The translations under genes and the position numbers were made by a program. From positions 3,534,001 through 3,598,000 of the forward strand of contig NZ_NXNI01000001.1 of the NCBI RefSeq assembly GCF_002494345.1: a stretch of 64,000 bases of DNA. The letters are read 5' to 3'. Position 1 is the stretch's first letter. Each line of letters starts with the position of its first letter. This document shows, one piece after another, positions 60,091 to 64,000 of this stretch. Origin of the DNA: Natrinema ejinorense (lineage in GTDB: Archaea; Halobacteriota; Halobacteria; Halobacteriales; Natrialbaceae). The notes below the pieces were generated by a model. The model had not been told where the DNA came from. It saw nothing but the letters and a program-made list of their open reading frames with translations, and made no database searches.

Positions 60091-61131
60091 TCACTCCGCT
60101 GGCGACGTACCGTCGCCGCTTGCCGCCTCCTGCTCGATCGCGGCCTCGGTCCCTGGAACGTCGACGGACTCGATGACGTCCGCGACGACGTCGTCCGCGG
60201 CGAGGTCGCTCAGTCCGGCATCGGTCGTCAACACGAGGCGATGGGCCAGAATGGATTCGGCCAGCGCTTTCACGTCGTCCGGGATGGCGTACTCGCGACC
60301 GCGGATCGCGGCGCGTGCCTTGACTCCGTTGAGGTACGCGAGCGTCGCGCGCGGCGACGCTCCGTGAGCGACGTCGGGGTGTGCTCGCGTCGCCCCGACG
60401 AGGTCGACGAGATACCGCTTGACCGGGCGCGCGACGTGAACGCCGTCGGCGCGCTCCCGCGCTGTGAGTATCTCCTCGCGGTCGACCACCTGTTCGACCG
60501 CCGTCGGCCCGAGCATCGGCTCGTCGTCGAAGCGGTCGACGAGGTCCAGTTCGGCATCCTCGTCGGGGAGGGTGATCCGGTGTTTGAACTGGAAGCGGTC
60601 GCGCTGGGCCTCCGGTAGCTCGAAGACGCCCTCCATCTCGATCGGGTTCTGTGTCGCGATGACTATGAACGGCCGCGGCAACGCCAGGGTCTCCCCGCCG
60701 ATGGTAACGTGGCGCTCCTGCATGGCCTCGAGAAGGGCGCTCTGGGTCTTCGGCGTCGCGCGGTTGATCTCGTCGGCGACGACGACGTTCGCGAAGACCG
60801 GGCCCCGCTGGAGTTCGAACGTCTCTCCGTTCTCCCGGTAGATCTCCGTGCCGGTGATGTCCGCCGGCAGGATGTCGGGCGTCATCTGGACGCGGTTGGA
60901 GTCGAGGCCGCTCGCACGGGCGAAGAGGTTCGCGAGCGTCGTCTTCGCCACGCCGGGAACCCCCTCGAGAAGGAGGTGGCCACGCGTCAACAGCGCGATC
61001 GTGAGCAGTTCGACCGCGTCGTCGTTGCCGATGAGGACGCGACCGATTTCCGCACGTAATGTGTCGTAGATCGCATCCGGTTCGCCCGTCTCTGTACGAC
61101 TGCCGTCGGCTCTCGGATCGTTCTCGCTCAT
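60091..61131 (-). CDS. MoxR-family AAA+ ATPase
   Basis: A 346-residue ATPase. Walker A LEGVPGVAKTTLANLF (Lys63), ILPADITGTEIY, Walker B VVVADEINRATPKTQ (Asp120, Glu121), sensor 1 IVIATQNPIE (Asn162) and arginine finger region LPEAQRDRFQF. The C-terminal AAA lid is complete (REYAIPDDVKALAESILAHR). MoxR ATPases act as chaperones for proteins carrying VWA domains, such as DUF58 members. It follows the DUF4350 gene by 83 bases on the minus strand. Confidence 0.95.
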   Translation of the reverse strand: MSENDPRADGSRTETGEPDAIYDTLRAEIGRVLIGNDDAVELLTIALLTRGHLLLEGVPGVAKTTLANLFARASGLDSNRVQMTPDILPADITGTEIYRENGETFELQRGPVFANVVVADEINRATPKTQSALLEAMQERHVTIGGETLALPRPFIVIATQNPIEMEGVFELPEAQRDRFQFKHRITLPDEDAELDLVDRFDDEPMLGPTAVEQVVDREEILTARERADGVHVARPVKRYLVDLVGATRAHPDVAHGASPRATLAYLNGVKARAAIRGREYAIPDDVKALAESILAHRLVLTTDAGLSDLAADDVVADVIESVDVPGTEAAIEQEAASGDGTSPAE

Positions 61132-61214
61132 TCGTGGGCTGGTGTCTGGTCTGTCGGATCGGTTCGGATAGGGCCGCTCCTCGCGCCGCCGTTCGCTGCG
61201 CGGATCGGCCCCGT

Positions 61215-62354
61215 TCAGTCGACGGTATCGCGGTCATCGTCGTCCCGACGGATACGGTTACCGTCCCCTCTCACATGCTGGACCCGTTCGTCGTCCCGCT
61301 CCGCGTCGGACGGGTGGGGCATCGAGGACGATGGCTGCACCGACTGTCCCGCCCCCTCGCCCGGGTCGGCGCGTCGGGGGCGGTCGCCGAATAGCAGTCG
61401 CCGGGCGCGCGTCCCGACCGATCGAGCGCGTTGGCCGGACGCTGCCGCGATCGCGACGACGCCGCCGACGCCGAGCAGCACCTGGAGCGGTCGGGCGTCG
61501 CGTATCGTCAGGATCGCCGCGGCCAGCGGCGGGAGGTCGGCGGCGTGGGAGACGTCCAGCAGAACGCGGTCGGCACCGGCGTACAGCTCCCGAACGAACC
61601 GGCCGTTGTCCGGTCGGTCGAGCATCGCGTTGATCACGAGGCTGGGATCCCCGACCGCGACGACCCGTCCCCGACCGACGTTCTCCACGGTCGCGACCGG
61701 ATGCGGGCCGAGTTCGTCGCCCGGCTCGAGCCGATCGTCTTGGGGGGTCAGATAGGCGAGATCGCTCGTCGTGGCGAGCACCGTCGCGTTCTCCGAACCC
61801 GGTTCGATCGCCGTCGCGTAGTTGAGCGTCAACCGGTCGACCTCGTCGGTCAGCGAGTGGTTCTCGATGCCGGTCGCGACCGGCATCGCCGGCCCGCCGT
61901 CGTTCTCGTACTCGTCGCGTAGCAGGCGGCCGTCCGCGCGGGCCGTCGCACCGACGTCGGCCAGTAGCTCGTTCCCGTTTTCGCCGACGCTCTCGAGGAC
62001 GACGAGCGTCCCGCCGTTCTCGACGAACGTCCTGATCCGCGCGGCTTCCGCGTCGGTGTAGGGGTCCGCCGGTGCGACGACGAACGCGACCGTTCCGTTG
62101 GCGGCGGATGCGTCGGAAAACGCCTCGTACCTCGTCGAATCCCGGACGAGTTCGCTCTCGACGCCGGAGTCGGACTCGATCTCGTTGCGGAGGTCGGTCC
62201 CGCCGTCCCAGGCGGGGTTGTGCGGGCTGAACGCCGCCGTGGACGTCGCCGCGACGACCATCAGCGCGACGACGGTCACCAGCGTGAGCGCGAACAGGAG
62301 GACGCGGGGCCAGACGAGTTCGCCGTCGTCGACCATGCCGGCGTCCCATCTCAC
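61215..62354 (-). CDS. DUF4350 membrane protein
   Basis: A 379-residue protein. One TM helix near the N-terminus (LLFALTLVTVVALMVVAATS), then an extracellular alpha/beta DUF4350 domain with the GGTLVVLESVGENGNELL block and GDPSLVINAMLDRPDNGRFV. A second TM (PLQVLLGVGGVVAIAAAS) near residue 310 and a long basic/acidic cytoplasmic tail follow. The start is GTG at 62354, overlapping the stop of the upstream gene by 4 bases (GTGA), rather than the ATG at 62336. It is a usual partner of MoxR and DUF4129 proteins. Confidence 0.87.
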   Translation of the reverse strand: MRWDAGMVDDGELVWPRVLLFALTLVTVVALMVVAATSTAAFSPHNPAWDGGTDLRNEIESDSGVESELVRDSTRYEAFSDASAANGTVAFVVAPADPYTDAEAARIRTFVENGGTLVVLESVGENGNELLADVGATARADGRLLRDEYENDGGPAMPVATGIENHSLTDEVDRLTLNYATAIEPGSENATVLATTSDLAYLTPQDDRLEPGDELGPHPVATVENVGRGRVVAVGDPSLVINAMLDRPDNGRFVRELYAGADRVLLDVSHAADLPPLAAAILTIRDARPLQVLLGVGGVVAIAAASGQRARSVGTRARRLLFGDRPRRADPGEGAGQSVQPSSSMPHPSDAERDDERVQHVRGDGNRIRRDDDDRDTVD

Positions 62355-62629
62355 GGGATCACCTCCGGTGGAACCACCGCGAGAAGTCGGCGGGCGACGA
62401 GCGAGGCGAACCCGACGAGCCCGAGTACCGTGAGCCACTTCAGCCGCGACCGCCACGTCGGCGTCACGTTGCCTGGCGCGATGAGTTCGGTGACGACGAG
62501 CAACCCGATCAGCGAACACGCGAAGAACAACTCGGCGGAGAGCGAACCGAACACCGACAGGAGGAGCACCGTCGCTACCATCCAGGCGAGCTGTCCACGG
62601 ACGAACCGCATCCGACGCGGGGTCGCCAT
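62351..62629 (-). CDS. Small membrane protein of the MoxR/DUF4350 operon
   Basis: A 92-residue protein with about three hydrophobic segments (LAWMVATVLLLSVFG, LFFACSLIGLLVVTELI, LTVLGLVGFASLVARRLL) and positively charged loops. It is first in the leftward operon and coupled to DUF4350 by a 4-base overlap. No named family recognised. Confidence 0.78.
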   Translation of the reverse strand: MATPRRMRFVRGQLAWMVATVLLLSVFGSLSAELFFACSLIGLLVVTELIAPGNVTPTWRSRLKWLTVLGLVGFASLVARRLLAVVPPEVIP

Positions 62630-63611
62630 TCAGCGTCCCTTCGCCCTCGAGAGCTCTAACTATGTGGTGAGTACCGAGCGATAGGAGGAAACTATTCCCA
62701 TCGGGTGCGACGCTGTCCGGGGTCCGAACGGGTGCGATTGCGACGCTGCCCGGAGCCTACCGGGTGCGATATCCCCCAGCGTGGTTTGTCACCACGGACC
62801 GTCTCGCATACTGACCGTGAGAAGATCACGGATAATACATCGATAATACTATATGAAACTTCAAACCCGTTTCCGGACGACTCGCTGCTGAACGGGGTCG
62901 ACCGATCGGATCGACCGAATGGTATTACGACCATATGGCTGTAATTACGATGCGGATTGTCGTCCGTCAGGTTCGCCTCGAGACTGGTCCGCGGGACTCG
63001 CCGGAACTTCCCCGCGCCGATAGAGCGGATCGAAAGTCAGTGATGTGGGGGCTCGTCTATATTATATGTAGTCTGGTCATTCAGAAGAAGTAGACTATAT
63101 ATTATGCTTCCGCTATCGGCTTCCGGTCGGCTCCGATTCGGAGTTGGCGGCGACCGCGCCGGAACTGCGTGGCCCGGCCGACGGCAAACATCGTCGGGAT
63201 GCTCTCATATCGAGAACGGACGGATCGAGGCTATACGATGGGTCCCATCGATCGGCTTCAACCCCGTTTTTGCCGGCGCTTCCGTTCGGTGGCGAACGGA
63301 GACGGCTCCGTTCATTTTCCTGAATATCGGGCGATGCTCCTATACCCGGTGGTGCTCCCGATTACACCGTATAGTCTGTAGCTATCCACTACTGTATGAA
63401 TAGTGAGTATCATTCTATTTTGGTAGTACTGTGGCGACTCGCCCTTTGGATCGGTGATGGCTCGTTGCCCTCGTTGCCGCGATGGCGACACCGCCGAGCG
63501 CGGGGCGAGCGTCGGCCTCCGCTACGGGATCGCACACCTCTCCGTGGTGTCCTGCGAGTCGACTCGAGCGGACCCGAAAACGATACGAGCCTCTTCTCCC
63601 TAGGACAACCA
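62630..63611. other. Long divergent non-coding region
   Basis: About 980 bases with no convincing gene. It contains short direct repeats of CGGGTGCGA plus CGACGCTG (62700-62770) and AT-rich patches at 62820-62880, 63050-63105 and 63355-63430. Two TATA-like CTATATTATATG / CTATATATTATG sequences lie about 40 bases apart near 63057 and 63094. The open frames across it have no protein-like composition. An undetected small RNA or short gene is possible. Confidence 0.5.
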
Positions 63612-64000
63612 ATGAGTACCCTGTCGGGGAACTGGCGTGAGGCCATCGACGACGTGGACGCGGCACTGATCGACGGCTATCAGAGCGGCTTTCCGGTCAC
63701 GGAGCGGCCGTTCCGTCGTCTCGCGGCCGACCTCGAGATCGACGAATCGGCTGCCGTCGACCGGGTCCGCGCGCTTCGGGAAGCGGGGATCGTCCGCCGG
63801 TTCGGTGCCGTCCTCAATCCGCCCGTCATCGGCTCGTCGACGCTCGCCGCGGTTCAGGCACCGGCGGATCGCTTCGACGAGATCGCGGGGATCATCAACG
63901 ACTACCGGCAGGTCAACCACAACTACGCCCGCGACCACGAGTGGAACATGTGGTTCGTCGTCACCGCCGGCTCGCAGGCGGCTCGCGACGAGATCCTCGC
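63612..64000 (+). CDS. Siroheme decarboxylase subunit-like (AhbA/AhbB, Lrp/AsnC fold), 3' end outside window
   Basis: The first 129 residues of a protein with an Lrp/AsnC-type layout: a winged-helix part (DDVDAALIDGYQSGFPVTER to about 60), the block ALREAGIVRRFGAVLNPPVIG, then an alpha/beta domain. The segment VNHNYARDHEWNMWFVVTA is the diagnostic HNY-R-H-WNMWF motif of siroheme decarboxylases AhbA/AhbB and the related NirD/L/G/H proteins, not of amino-acid-responsive regulators. It would act in the alternative haem pathway that archaea use. It is cut by the window edge. AhbA or AhbB cannot be told apart here. Confidence 0.85.
   Translation, partial: MSTLSGNWREAIDDVDAALIDGYQSGFPVTERPFRRLAADLEIDESAAVDRVRALREAGIVRRFGAVLNPPVIGSSTLAAVQAPADRFDEIAGIINDYRQVNHNYARDHEWNMWFVVTAGSQAARDEIL

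Noticed and set aside
62700-62770. Possible CRISPR-like or tandem repeat (CGGGTGCGA units)
   Set aside because: Only about three short, irregular units with no constant spacer length. Not an array.
63612-64000. Lrp/AsnC amino-acid regulator
   Set aside because: The HNYARDHEWNMWF segment marks siroheme decarboxylases rather than classical regulators.

Overview
The window is from the chromosome of a haloarchaeon, most likely of the order Natrialbales (Haloterrigena, Natrinema or a close relative). The DNA is GC-rich, CTCGAG is frequent, and the proteins are strongly acidic. Most genes start about 25 to 31 bases after an archaeal TATA-like box with little or no leader, and the single solute-binding protein has a Tat-lipoprotein signal. 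The exact genus is inference. I saw no tRNA, rRNA, CRISPR array, transposase or phage gene.

Positions 1 to 35,300 are dominated by acyl-CoA metabolism. There are three acyl-CoA dehydrogenases (one cut by the left edge), three AMP-forming acyl-CoA ligases, a classical thiolase, a thiolase-like protein without the usual cysteine that is overlapped by a DUF35 partner, a two-domain MaoC hydratase, two SDR oxidoreductases, a CaiB-type racemase/CoA-transferase, a short 3-hydroxyacyl-CoA dehydrogenase and an enoyl-CoA hydratase. Mixed in are an F420-type LLM oxidoreductase, an MBL hydrolase, an R2lox-type two-metal oxidase, an MFS and an APC transporter, and a DUF2071 protein. The set resembles branched-chain, terpenoid or steroid side-chain catabolism in actinobacteria more than plain fatty-acid oxidation. 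Within this stretch lie a membrane-anchored sulfite-oxidase-type molybdoenzyme (12,701-14,239) and a complete CUT1 sugar ABC transporter operon (14,445-18,926).

Positions 35,864 to 56,641 are mostly a surface-polysaccharide or glycoprotein locus: a DUF1616 protein, a large polytopic membrane protein, an alkaline-phosphatase-superfamily enzyme, a flippase, four glycosyltransferases, WecB and WecC for UDP-ManNAcA, a methyltransferase, three extended-SDR epimerases and a convincing UDP-sulfoquinovose synthase (SQD1/Agl3 type).

Positions 57,048 to 62,629 carry a DUF58 protein, two small membrane proteins, a MoxR ATPase, a DUF4350 protein and another small membrane protein. The DUF4129 protein that usually travels with such genes is at 35,864-38,068, on the other side of the glycan locus, which suggests that the locus was inserted into or rearranged within an older cluster. 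The right edge holds the start of a siroheme decarboxylase-like (AhbA/AhbB) gene.

The non-coding DNA is informative. A roughly 140 to 200 base repeat occurs three times with different but self-complementary stems. A roughly 80 base palindromic repeat abuts the stop codons of two minus-strand genes. An 86 base palindromic MITE-like element lies between two glycosyltransferases. Several very short leaderless ORFs overlap the starts of lipid-metabolism genes.
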